NCBI GenBank assembly: GCA_003344405.1 | Contig: NOWV01000063.1 | Span: 336,471 to 400,470 of the forward strand | Direction: 5' to 3' | Origin: Trichoplax sp. H2 | Lineage: Eukaryota; Placozoa; Uniplacotomia; Trichoplacea | Length of the DNA: 64,000 bases | In this document: positions 35,535-47,210 of the stretch, in pieces | Numbering within the stretch: the stretch's first letter is position 1 | Layout: every line of letters begins with the position of its first letter | Program-made: the position numbers and the translations under genes | Notes under the pieces: model-generated | The model's input: only the letters and a program-made list of their open reading frames with translations | What the model was told of the DNA's origin: nothing | Database searches by the model: none

Positions 35535-37681
35535 AAAGATTGAACGCCTTTGGCGTAAATCGTCTTAGTCCATCCATAAATAACGAATAGGATTAAAGTT
35601 AGAGCTATGGTTGAGAAGGAAACTACTATAAAAGATTAACAGTAATTTTCCTATCACTGCTCTATCTAACTCAGAATTGAATAACATAGGATTGGCTGGC
35701 ATGGATCTAAGTCCGTTCAGATCAAGTGAATAATCCAAATGCTTATCTCACGCTATTTCTCTACATTATTCGATATTATAAATCATTAATCAAATTTAAA
35801 GAGAATTTACTGTGAAAAAATATCCAGGATTAGTAATGTTCTAAAGAATTTAGAATGTATGACTTCTGATGTAATCATCAATCCAATTTTATTCCATGTT
35901 ATTTCTTTACTTCATTTTATTAATCACATATCGAGTTTAAAAATCATCCACGAATAGAAGAGATCACCAATTGAAAATAGTGTTAAAAGAATGATTATTG
36001 TAATTATTGATCGCAATTTTATTTATATCATTTCTCTGCTCTATTCTGTTGTATTTCTGAATCATCCATTACCTATCGAGTTCAAATAAAATCTAATACA
36101 GAGTATCTCTAATTACGAATATTGTAATAAATGATACCATTAATTAGCAACTAAGTTTAAATAAATTCCTTAACAGAGAGTCTCATCAATTAAAAATATT
36201 TTAACAAATGATACCATTAATTAATTATTGGCACCTACCCGAGTTTAATTAAATAAAATTACCTAATACAGAGTCTCCCCAATTAGAAATATCTTTAATA
36301 AGTGACAACATTAATTACCAGCACTTGCTGAGTTTAAATAAAGTCCCCTAATACAGAACCTCACCCAATAAGAAATATTGCAATAAATGATTATTGTTGT
36401 AATCATGGATCCAATTCCATCTACATCTGTATGATTAAATTTGATTCTTTATTATTTTCTGACTCATCGAATCTTATACTAAGACTTTAATAACATTTAC
36501 AGTAATTTAATCTGCATGATTAAATTGGATTCTACAATATTTCCTTGCCCATTTAATTTTAAACTGGGGCTTTAATAATATCTACTGTATTTTAATCTAT
36601 ATTATTCTACGCGATTCAGTAGGACTTATTACATGTGAGGAGATGGGATAAATTAGGGTTAGGGTAGCAAATAGGATTACGATCATTGATGCAATGCCAT
36701 CGACATCAAGTCTACGATACTATTCTATGTTAATTCTTTCTCTACTTTACAATATTAACCACATATCCAAATATAAACAGCATCTACTTTTGGAGAAAAA
36801 TCGTGAATTAGTAAATAATATCATCAATCATTTCAGTGACTGAGCTAAGTCCATCAACATCGGAAGGTACCATCCAATTTTATTCCATGCTGATTTTTCT
36901 CTACTTCATATTCGAATTCATCACTTATAAACAAAGATAAATAAAGTTTCTCAGATAAAACGTATGGCAAATTAGAAATAGTACAATAAAATTACTTTTC
37001 ATTGATGTGATTCCAATTACATCGACTAAATTATCTTGAATTAATTTAGATTGAATTGAGAACTTCATAATCATCTGTACTGCCGTATACTCTGATCTAC
37101 TATTTGATTTTTACACTATACAAAATATATAGCGTCAAAATAAACTTTTCAAGTCTACAAAATTTTCAGCTAAACTGGATAGATTCATGACAATTAAATA
37201 ACATTTTCTCCAGTATTGATCACTTAAACGTACTATAATAAATGAACAACTGCATATTATACATTTACATAATTAGTGAAATGATTAATATGATGATGTC
37301 ACTAACAAATAGCATTCTACAGTACTGCACCTTCTATTAATCAAAACAAACTTTTAACGTCTACAAAACTTTCTAAACTGGCTAGCCCCAAGATAAATAA
37401 ACAATTTTTTCCCAGTATTGATCACTTAATTCTAATTTTATCATTGATCATTCATGATCGATAGTCAAAATATTCTTTACTAAGGATAAGCGACATACGA
37501 TTTTCTGACATTAGAAATCAATACGAATTCGAACAAGAATAAATTGCATTGCCATTCTTATTGACTATTTCTTATCAGACTATTTCGATTTAATGAGAAT
37601 AGTACAAGAGGTAGATAAAGTCAAGACTGTACCAACCTTCCTATAACTGATTTTGCTGTTAAATGTAACCGAGAAGAAAAG
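35535..37681. repeat. Repeat-filled spacer between the receptor genes
   Basis: No gene. About 35700-36640 holds degenerate 70-100-base units with 'ctaatacagagtctccccaa', 'ttagaaatattttaataaat' and 'cattaattaccagcactt'. A second loose set near 36690-37450 shares 'cagtattgatcacttaa' (two copies) and 'tctacaaaactttc'. The promoter of receptor 2 must lie here, but no element stands out. Confidence 0.6.
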
Positions 37682-40600
37682 ATGAATTACTACAGAATTC
37701 TAGCTGGATGGTTTATCCTCTTCATGAATAGTTCATTCATTCATACCGGTAAGAATATCAATGATTGATCTATTCCTTAGCTTTATAATCTTGTGTTTAG
37801 AATTTTCAACTTTGATCTAACAACATGCCACACCCCTTGGAAAAGATTCGAATTGCCGATCAACTATACCACCTTATGAACCGCTATCAGGTAACTTCTT
37901 GTGCTGAAGTTCGTTGTGATATCGATAATTAGAATGCCATTACAACTAGTGGATATCCGATATAATCACTTTACATTAGGTAAAACTAGGCTATTACGAA
38001 TTATCTAATCATATTATCACTTGTTTGCAATCAGCTGGTATCTTTTACTATAGTTCGATATATTGCTCGTAAAATAAAATGGCGTCCCGACTATGGTAGA
38101 TATCTAAAGTAATCCTTCTACAATCGCCAAAAACAGATTATGACTAACATTAGATCAATGTATTGACTACTATCAGTTTATACCTTGCACTCAGTATATA
38201 ATGTTGATAAAATAAAATAGCATCACAGCTGACAGATATTCAAAGTAATCCTTCTACAGTAGTAAAGCTTGGGCTACTTAGGTTATCACTAGATTATTCC
38301 ATTCTATGGATTGTTATCAGCTTGTATCTTCTACTATAGCTCAATAAATTGTAGAGTAAAATAAAAATTACATCACAGCTGGCAAATATGCAAAATAATC
38401 CTTCTATAATGACAAAACTAGGATTATTAATACTGTTACTAGATCATTCTATGGATTACTAACAGCTTGTATCTTATACTATTGTTCAATAGAATATTGT
38501 GATAAAATAAAACAGCATTACAGCTGATAAGTATCCAAAGTATTCTTTCTATAAACGCAAAACTAGGGTTACTAATACTATCAGTAGATTATTCTATCGA
38601 TTCCTATCAGCTTGTATCTTGTACTAATAGCTCAATAGATTGTGGAGTAAAATAAAAATGGTATCACAACGGTCAAATATCCAAGTAATCATTAAACAAT
38701 TCCTAATCATAAACTACTGCTGATAATAATTTAATCATTCTATCGACACCTAACAGCTTGTATCCTACATCCGTTATAGTCCGATATAATTTCCGTAAAT
38801 TGAATTATATAACAGTTAGTTGATATCCGAAAGTAATCATCCTATAATAGCCAAAACGACTAAGACTGTAACTAGACCTTTCATCAACTGCTGTCAGTTT
38901 GCATCCTACACTACTGGACTAGTACAGCGCAATAAAACGTCGATGGAGTAAAATGCCATTATAGCTGATGGTTAAGATGCTAAAGATCATCTTTAAGCAG
39001 AAATATGTTATATCGATCGTAATATAGTAGATAGATTGTCATTAGGGTTACCGATTGTAAAATTAATTCATTTTCCAGTAAAGGAATCATTACTTGAAAT
39101 TAGTAAGAAATTAACTTCAACTATAAATTACTTAATCAATTGATAGCTATAGCACCAATTTGATGACAATATAGACGATTATATTTCAATCTTGATTCTA
39201 ATAGTGTACCGATATGATTCATGGAAGATGATATTAGATTGAAAAATGATTAAAGTTTCTATTGCCTCTGCAATTGGGAGAGTATGATAAATATCCTAAC
39301 AACTTGCTATCGTTTCATGTATTTTCATTTAGATGAGCAAATATCAAAAATTAATAGCAGCATAAATCTGTTATCAGCACAAGCTTATGTTGGAGCTGAT
39401 GCCTACATAAGATGTATAATAAAAATCGATCCAGAACCTACCTGCAATTGTGACAAAAGTAAGGTAGCGAAGCAATGTAATTCATGCGAAGGGAAACTGT
39501 GTCCTGGATGTCGAGATCCTCCAAATAAAACGTGCTGGAATTGCTGGTTTAGAAATGGTGAAAAATTACCGATGCAAGAGCCCAATAAATATGATTACGA
39601 CATTTCTCAGAAAAAGGAGGTAGACTTTAGTCATCCCTCTGGTCAACACCTGTCTCAATACTATGAATTTCACCTTATCATTAGAAATGTCACTGAAAAG
39701 GATGCTGGATATTACAATACTGAACTACTAAGATTATGCGAAAATGAAGGAAGTTATTCAAATCATAGCGCTAAACTAACGATAAAAGGTGCCGTAATGA
39801 CTAATATAATATCTATCTTTGATTTGTAGAATGATATTTGACTAGCTCTACAATTAAATATTCTGCTAATATGGATACAAATACGGATATCTCCAATATA
39901 TTGGAGATATCGTCAGTATTTTTCAAATTGTTAATGTTAATCTTATAGCAGAACTTTTTCAAAGTGATAGAAATTTATTTGAAAATTAATACGTGGAATA
40001 ACTTATATTTTATCTCTGCGTCGAGAACCACAAATAGGATGATAAAAAATCGATAGCATCTGTTACAGGGGTATCAACATCCGTTACTTTACGTTTACTA
40101 GTAGTTATAGAAGTCATGACATCCTGATGAGGAAAATTATGAAGTATCAGCAGATTTATTAGAGTGAAAAAAGTTCAGATGATATGGTACTACGTTATCA
40201 GGATAGCAATAGGTACAAGCGTTTCTACATGCTGATGCACATAAGAATGTTCTACCCAGTATCTAGCTCTATTTCAAATAGATTAAAAATTATTTTCTAT
40301 TTATTATATACTATGATCTAAGATATAGATATATAAATACCCTTTCTATATAAATTTGGTATGAGTATAAAATTAGGACCATACTAAGGATTATAGTTAA
40401 ATATATATTCACTGTACATATATACATATATACTGCGAATGCAGAATACAGACAGAAGAGTACATAGTTGTAGCCTTTACATCTTTAGAAAGCATTGTGA
40501 GATCAAGTTAGGTATAAACACTTCTACATGTTTGTGTACATAAGAACATTTTACATAGCATCTAGCTGCATTTCAAATAGACTAAAATTATTATCTTTTT

Positions 40601-43446
40601 ATAATGTACAATGATATTAGATATAGAGTTGGTTAGAGCATAAAACTAGGATCATACTAAGAATTACAGTTAAATGTTTACTTAACAAAATCATAATTTA
40701 GAAATTTTGTATCTCATACTTATTGATAGTATATTATCCATATAGAATTTAACATTAATTAGAGTGATGATTAGCAAAGTACTAGGAAATTGATTGAGAT
40801 AGATATAAAGATATTCCGTAGATAGTAAGAATTCAAGTAGAGTGAAGTGATTGATTACATATTTATTGATAGACTACTATAGATATGTAGACATCAATGT
40901 AACAGGAACTTTGAGTTAGAATAATACAGAGCTAGAGTTAATAGGCTAATCTGGGCATACAATTTCAGATACAACAGAAATTTAGAGTCCGAATTATGGA
41001 AACTTATAGATAAATAATTCAGAATTCATATTTCATCCATACAAAATGTAGGATGGATAGCAATGATCCAAGAATCATTCATTAGCATCATCTTTAGTAA
41101 AAGGACTCTATGAGAATTAGAAAGAGTAGAAAAGACTCCCTTTCAGATTTTCTGTCGATATCTACTAAATATCAATTTGACTTTCCAATAATAAATTACT
41201 TCTTATTTCATATATAGAACCGTCATTTAATTGTCTTCAAAAAACAACTATGGAAGTACTAGATACAAAAGACGAATATTACGTCGACATATTTTGCAGC
41301 GTAGAAGGAGCTCCGCACTCACATGTCCAATTTCTATGGTTTTCTGAACACGGAATTATTGCGACAGACTCAGAGGGTGAATGTAGTTATTCTAACGGAT
41401 TGAACATAACTAGGAGATTGCGGATTAGTCGAAAGAGAGCAGAAAGGCTAAAAATGATTTATTGTAATGTTACCAATTCTTTAATAAAGAACCGCTCATG
41501 CCTCTATGAGGCCTATATTAGTCCAATACCTGATTATAGTAAGCATACTTCATTTTAATAATAGAATAGCGGATAGAATAGATCTAATATAGGAGCTTAC
41601 AATATTGCTATTCTTTACATAGTATCTTTTCTTAATTTTTTAGCTTGGAGTTTCATCGTGAGTATCATCTTAGGCTCCGCAATATTATCTGTCATCAGTG
41701 TTAGCATATATCTAAAAGCAACAGAAAATCGAAATCTAATATCTATGCTAGAGACCTATATCTATATAAAAAAAACGAACGGTTAGTTAAGATTATAAAG
41801 GACATTTTATGAAGATTTATACGGATCTAATGTTATTTAGCACACTACACTTTTTGTCAATAATTTCGATAACCATATCTACTAATTAATAAAATATGCC
41901 AATAGAATGAAAGCTAGGATAAAGATATTTAGTAACTTTTATAAATGCTGAAGTTATACTCTTATAGGTTGCTCGTTATTATGTAAATAGCTTATACCAA
42001 CAATATAGGATAAATAACAGCTTACGGATATTGATGTTGTAACCGCTATACCCACCTAATTTATTTTGCTTACCTCGATATTTGCGTTAATAGCGCCTGT
42101 ACTATATCGTTATAAAGTACGCCATATCAAAACTAACTAATAGTAAAGGAAGCGAACTCTATTCTACGCAGATTAGAAAAAAATTATAATGGAAACTAGG
42201 ATATAATTATATGTATTATATCGTTGTAAAATATACAGTAGTAGATCCTTCTAAAATAATCAAAAGGATCATAAAGGTACACTCTTTATAGATAGAACTG
42301 TAATTGAAATGAATTAAAATTATGAATTTAACATCGCATCATTACTTCAACGCTATATCTATATCAAAAATCACAAGAAATAAAATTGCAATGAATTCAA
42401 ATTAGGGGTTACAAGAATTGAAAGTATACTTTACTTTAGTAAAATATTATCAATTGAAATTAGGTGTTTATGTCACACTGTTGGGATGTATAAATGCACA
42501 GTTTCTATATTATAAAGCTAAAGTAAATGAATTTTCTATTATGTTGCTGATGAAATTACAGAAAAAGGAGATTACAAATTTAAAATATAGCCATAAATCT
42601 AGATATTACACTATATGTGTTATATTTTTTCTAGAAGGAAGGGGAAGTTACATTAAAGTTTATCTTAAATCATTAGCTATTATTATGAATTAGTTTATGT
42701 TAAAGCATATCTTAAGCTATTCTTATAAATTTACGTTATTTCTATACTTCTAGATATTACATATGTTATTTTCTGCTTGATTTATATTAGAATATATCTT
42801 CAGTTATCAACTATTCTTACAAGGTTACATTATATCCATAGTTCTAGATAATATATATGGCTTTTTTTATTGGTCTGTATTAAATTATCAACTATTCTTA
42901 TAAATTTACGTTATATTCATAGTTCTAGATACCATATGCACTGTATGTTTTTATTTATATTAGAATAAATCTTTAACCATTAACTATTATTTTTTTATTG
43001 TCATAACAGTATTGTTGATACAATCACAACCATTCATAACAGAAGATATGGAAAAATTCTGCCAAGCGATTACTACAAAACACAATGTCAACGTTCTTAG
43101 GGCCATCCCTACTCGGTGGATTGATATGAAAACCATTCGAGAAAGCTTGACAAGATTCAAAGTTATTATATGCGTCATAAGTGAAGCAACTAAATCGAAT
43201 ACAGTACAAAAAAGATTTCAATTCAAGGATTGGGTTTGTAATATTATTGAAGATTGTCTGGAAATAAGTAACGATGATATACCGCCCCTATTTATAATCA
43301 TGAATGATAAATTGAATCAAGATGAATATGAAGATGATATCAATACTTTGGAGTACATTACTTGCAACGATAAATTAACAGAAGAGCAAAGAGAACGACT
43401 AGAAGAAAGCTTTTCTCGATTTTATGACAAAGACTGGACGATTTAG
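37682..43446 (+). CDS. Ig-Ig-TM-STIR receptor 2 (paralogue, no repeat expansion)
   Basis: Five in-phase exons, all introns phase 1, 472 residues: 37682-37748, 39333-39788, 41218-41538, 41644-41781, 43010-43446. Signal peptide 1-22; Ig domain 1 (23-174), with an even richer Cys insert (CNSC, CPGC, CWNC before the core Trp) but Asn where the F-strand Cys should be; Ig domain 2 (175-281), with C, W and C; membrane span about 285-305; STIR domain about 328-445, with VLLIQSQ, Trp and KVIICVISEA as in receptor 1. Exons 3 and 4 have exactly the same lengths as in receptor 1 (321 and 138 bases), so the two are tandem duplicates. The C-terminus carries just one repeat-like unit (KLTEEQRERLEESF) and the same ending SFxRFY, probably the ancestral state. 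Confidence 0.85.
37800..38990. repeat. Tandem array in intron 1 of receptor 2, about 140-150-base unit
   Basis: About seven or eight units with 'cagcttgtatcttatactat', 'aaataaaatagcatcacagc', 'tatccaaagtaatccttcta' and 'aaactagggttactaatact'. The unit is unlike the array at the same place in receptor 1. Confidence 0.85.
39886..39911. repeat. Perfect 26-bp palindrome in intron 2 of receptor 2
   Basis: Arm GATATCTCCAATA is followed directly by its exact reverse complement with no spacer. It lies 98 bases after the donor of the Ig1 exon. Confidence 0.8.
40190..40640. repeat. Duplicated block in intron 2 of receptor 2
   Basis: Two diverged copies, about 40205-40335 and 40508-40632, sharing 'acataagaa', 'catttcaaatagactaaa' and 'tctagctgcatttcaaatag'-like text. 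Confidence 0.65.
42640..42990. repeat. Short tandem array in intron 4 of receptor 2, about 115-125-base unit
   Basis: About three units with 'ctattcttataaatttacgt', 'tatttctatacttctagata' and 'tttatattagaat'. It precedes the STIR exon, at the same place as the different array in receptor 1. Confidence 0.7.
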
Positions 43447-45679
43447 ACATGCGATTAATTGAAGTTAATACGATAAATAAATGAAATAGAACTATTCTTA
43501 ATACAGTCTGTATGATTTACAAGATGATGTTTTTGCTGGTATTTGTAAGGTGTTTAGCTGAATTATTTCCATTCTTTTAATCAATATATTTATAAATTAT
43601 ACTAATATAAAATGATGAAACTATAGTTGGTGAATACTCTAGAGCTCTATTAATGGTAATCATCAGGTTTCGTTATCTAAACGATCATCATCATGCGCAA
43701 TAAATATGCGATGATTAGATTAACATTATTTAAATGGATGCCTAATTGTTTGATTGCAAGAAATTTTTGATCGATAAATAAAGCTCATTATAGATTCCAA
43801 GGTGAAATTTGAAATAGCATTTATTTTCAGTCCTGCTACATGTAAAACTAATGTAGTAGTCCATGGGGGTATACTGTATAGTATTGCGATATTTTGTTGA
43901 AATTAGCATTCAATTTCAACAAAACATTAAATACAAGGTGAAAATTTAGGGATATAGCTCCTGAATAACATAGTCGTGATGTTACATAATATTATATACT
44001 CGTATATTTCATTAAACGATAACTGCATTAGCATCAGTGTTATGTAGCATTAAACTTATTGATTATTATTAACTTCGGCTTAAAGACTTTCTTTCATAAA
44101 CTATTTTTACCGCCTAATAAGAAATATGGTAAAAATGAAATTTCTTATCGAAATGCTGCAGAATGAGTAGTCGCAAATCGTCAATTTTCTCCAACCCATT
44201 TCTTCCTAATCTTGCCTTCCTTACTTATTAGGCTCATAAGCGGATATCCACTTTCCGGATGTCCGGTGCTATAGTAAAGTCCGTGACGACTAATTAGAAA
44301 ACTAGAAATGGCCCTTGTCTTAAACACTTGTTCATTTTACAGTAGTTAACCCCAACAAAGGTAGCCATTTATGACATAGTATATGAACAGCAATGCTAAT
44401 GTAATATAGAATAACTCAAGCGTCACGTAGCCTATCAAGATAACCTCCCATCTACAGCGATCTCGTTTACGACTAGCTTTATCAAGCATCAAGATTAGTA
44501 ATCAAGATATCCATTAGCTCGAGACATTATCGAGTACTTGGTAGAGATTATCCAATTGTAGCTTCCAAAAAACAGATCCTCAATTGACTTTGGAGACATA
44601 ATAATCATCCTTGTTTATAGAATAATAATTCAAATTATCTTTCATGAATTAACTTGATCACCAGTTTACGCTGCTATCGGATCATATTCTTACTGTATGT
44701 AAACTTTGTGTTGATTTATCTGATTGTATTGTGATTAGATATGCATTGTAGCTAGATTAGCTCATTAGATGCCTATAGTTTACTCGTATTCAGACAGTTC
44801 AACAGATTGGTTACTGAAGTAATTGCTCTCATTATTCATCTTGATAGAAATCCAAGTTACACTTTATCTCAGCATAGAAGATAATACTATTCATATCCAA
44901 TGACTGCAAAAACGGTTCCGACAGTTACTACAAGGTATTCTACTACGTATACGAATCGTAGCCAGTAATAGTAACCGTGCGAGTTTTCTAATCTTCTATT
45001 AACTGATTAAATTATTATAATAAATAATCATAATAGCTGCATGAATATACTGCTTATTATATTCTCTAGAGTCATAGAAGTAAGGTACAAAACTGCTGAC
45101 AGAATTGATTTGTTACTACTCTATAAAATATGATTTACAACGTCCATGCCATTTTATTTAGTTGTATTCTATCTAGAGATAGTAGAGCACCTAACTGTTA
45201 GTAGAATAGATTTGTTTCTAATCTATTAAACATGTATTATAACGCCAGTGGTAATTTATTTTACTATAGCGTATATTTCTGGAGATAGTAAAGCAATTCA
45301 CTATTGACAGAATAGATTTGCTTCTAATCTATTAAACATGATTTATAGCGCCGATGGTATTTTGTTTTACTGTATATTATCTAAGGATAATAAAGCATCT
45401 AACTGTTGATAGAGTTGATTTGTTTCTAATCAATTAAATTAAACATGATTTATAACGGCAGTGGCACTGTACACGGATATTATCTAGAGATAGTAAAGCA
45501 TCTAACTGTTGAGAAAATTGATTTCTAATCTATCAAACATGAGTTATAATGCCGTTGGTACTTTATTTTCCTCTACATTATAATTATCTAAATATAGTAA
45601 AGCATCTAACTGTTGACCGAATTGATCTGTTTCTGATCTATACTTTATTTACCGACTGCGTTGATTTAAATTCGGGTAG
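43447..45679. other. Spacer before HS1BP3, ending in a tandem array
   Basis: 43447-45040 has nothing I recognise. 45050-45650 is an array of about five 105-120-base units with 'agtaaagcatctaactgttg', 'ttgatttgtttctaatct' and 'attaaacatgatttataac'. The missing first exon of HS1BP3 should be here. Confidence 0.6.
45050..45650. repeat. Tandem array upstream of the HS1BP3 PX exon, about 105-120-base unit
   Basis: About five units with a shared core 'gataaagcatctaactgttg' and 'aacatgatttataacgccag'. It probably lies in intron 1. Confidence 0.8.
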
Positions 45680-47149
45680 ATCGATTAAGAATTCATCGAC
45701 TGGTATCGATATGCATGTCCTAGATGCAGTCACAACACACTCTAATGGGTCGATTCTATATCAAATTGTTGTCGTAACCAACCTTGCAGAACATAAAGGT
45801 TCCAACTTCATACAGGACGATGTTGTGCATTTTGTGGTATGAATTTCAAAGTTATACATACTGCGATAATGATGGCACACGGTGACAACATTATGTAACT
45901 TACTGTTCATTTTAAAACCTTGTTGTCCATATGAGTAATAGTCCTATTGCTAGCAAACGTAAAATCTGACTAGTGTTGCTGAATCTACGGAATATCGGTC
46001 CACAATTTTATTATTTTAAAAACTGCATCTGTATCGTTGATACTGACAAGCTTATTAATTAAGAATAATTCTACGTACGGTATAATCTTATAGGGTTTTA
46101 TTTATATCTAGGTAAAGCATGATTACGGTGCTTTCGAAGGATTTTATAGCAAATTATCAGAAAGTTACCCCGCATCGATACTACCTCCGTTACCAGGGAA
46201 AGCATTCATAGCAACTGAAAGCACTATCAAAAAGCGAAAAAGAATGCTAAACGCGTTGATGGAGTTTATTGCATCCTCATCCAAATTATCCAACTGTGAA
46301 ATCGTTCAACAATTTTTAGGTGTCAAAGACAAACGTCAGACAGTGGCTACAAGTCGACCCGTGGATGCAACTGATAATCATCCATTAAGTCAAAATTTTG
46401 AAGCTGATGATAATAAGTATGGCGTATAAAGCTGTCATAAGAACAAATAGACTGCATTAGTTATCGTGGTGCAAGCGCAGAAAATCGTCCTTGTCGCTAA
46501 AATAATCCCATTAATTGATTGATATTGTATACTTTAAGGACCGAGATCAAAGAAGATTCAGACGAAAACAAGCGCGACGACGACAACGATGATCTATTCG
46601 GCAGTAGTAGCACTAAGATAAGATCTGGTGGTAATTTTTCGGTCGATAAAGGGCAAGATACAAACTTTGGTAATTACGATACAAGAAAAGATACAGGAGA
46701 TCTATTTGCACCAACATCTGAACATTCAGAGCAGGCACAAGACCAATCAGAAGAAACAACAGTTGTTTTAGAGTAAGTCTTAAAATGGGCTAGAGTGCTA
46801 TTTACGCCCTATTTTCAAAAAGTTGATACCAATTTATTCTCTTCAATAATATACGTAATAATATATCTTCATAATCACTTGCTATATATTTTCTGCTTTA
46901 TTTATCGGATTTAGTTTAGGTAATGACGATTTGGATGATTTGATGAAACAAATAGATGACGGTAACAGTAATAAACCTAAGCCTAAGCCAAAACCTAAGC
47001 CTAAACCAAAACCGAGACCCACGGCCGTAAATCAAGCAAATGTCAATCAAATTGATAACATTGGTGATAGTTTGCATAATATAGATATTTCTGATGTTAG
47101 TAAGTATATTCAAGATAATTCTGCTGATGATGACGTTAGCTTATTTTAA
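45680..47149 (+). CDS. HS1BP3: HS1BP3-like PX-domain protein (first exon not found)
   Basis: HCLS1-binding protein 3 binds phosphoinositides through a PX domain and in vertebrates modulates phosphatidic acid levels and autophagosome formation. Four exons in phase: 45680-45836, 46112-46416, 46539-46772, 46915-47149. PX domain: STGIDM, YQIVVVTNLAEH, then FEGFYSKL, PPLPGK, and a basic helix IKKRKRM ending FLGVK. Next an acidic, Ser/Asp-rich linker with DDLFG and GDLFAP motifs. At the C-terminus LDDLM, a KPKPKP run and SKYIQDN...DDVSLF match the vertebrate tail (LDQIL, KPKP, LQYIQDH, SLF), which makes the orthology firm. The first identified exon starts in phase 2, so a short upstream coding exon is missing, probably beyond the repeat array. 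The stop is only 61 bases from that of the convergent TMED gene. Confidence 0.9.
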
Positions 47150-47210
47150 ACTTCCGAAAAAGTGACGATAGTACAGATTGGATTCATTCTTTTTATAACA
47201 ATGAATTGAT

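Noticed and set aside
36653-36664. Two TTAGGG telomere-like hexamers
   Set aside because: Only two units inside a repeat-rich spacer; expected by chance and not a telomere.
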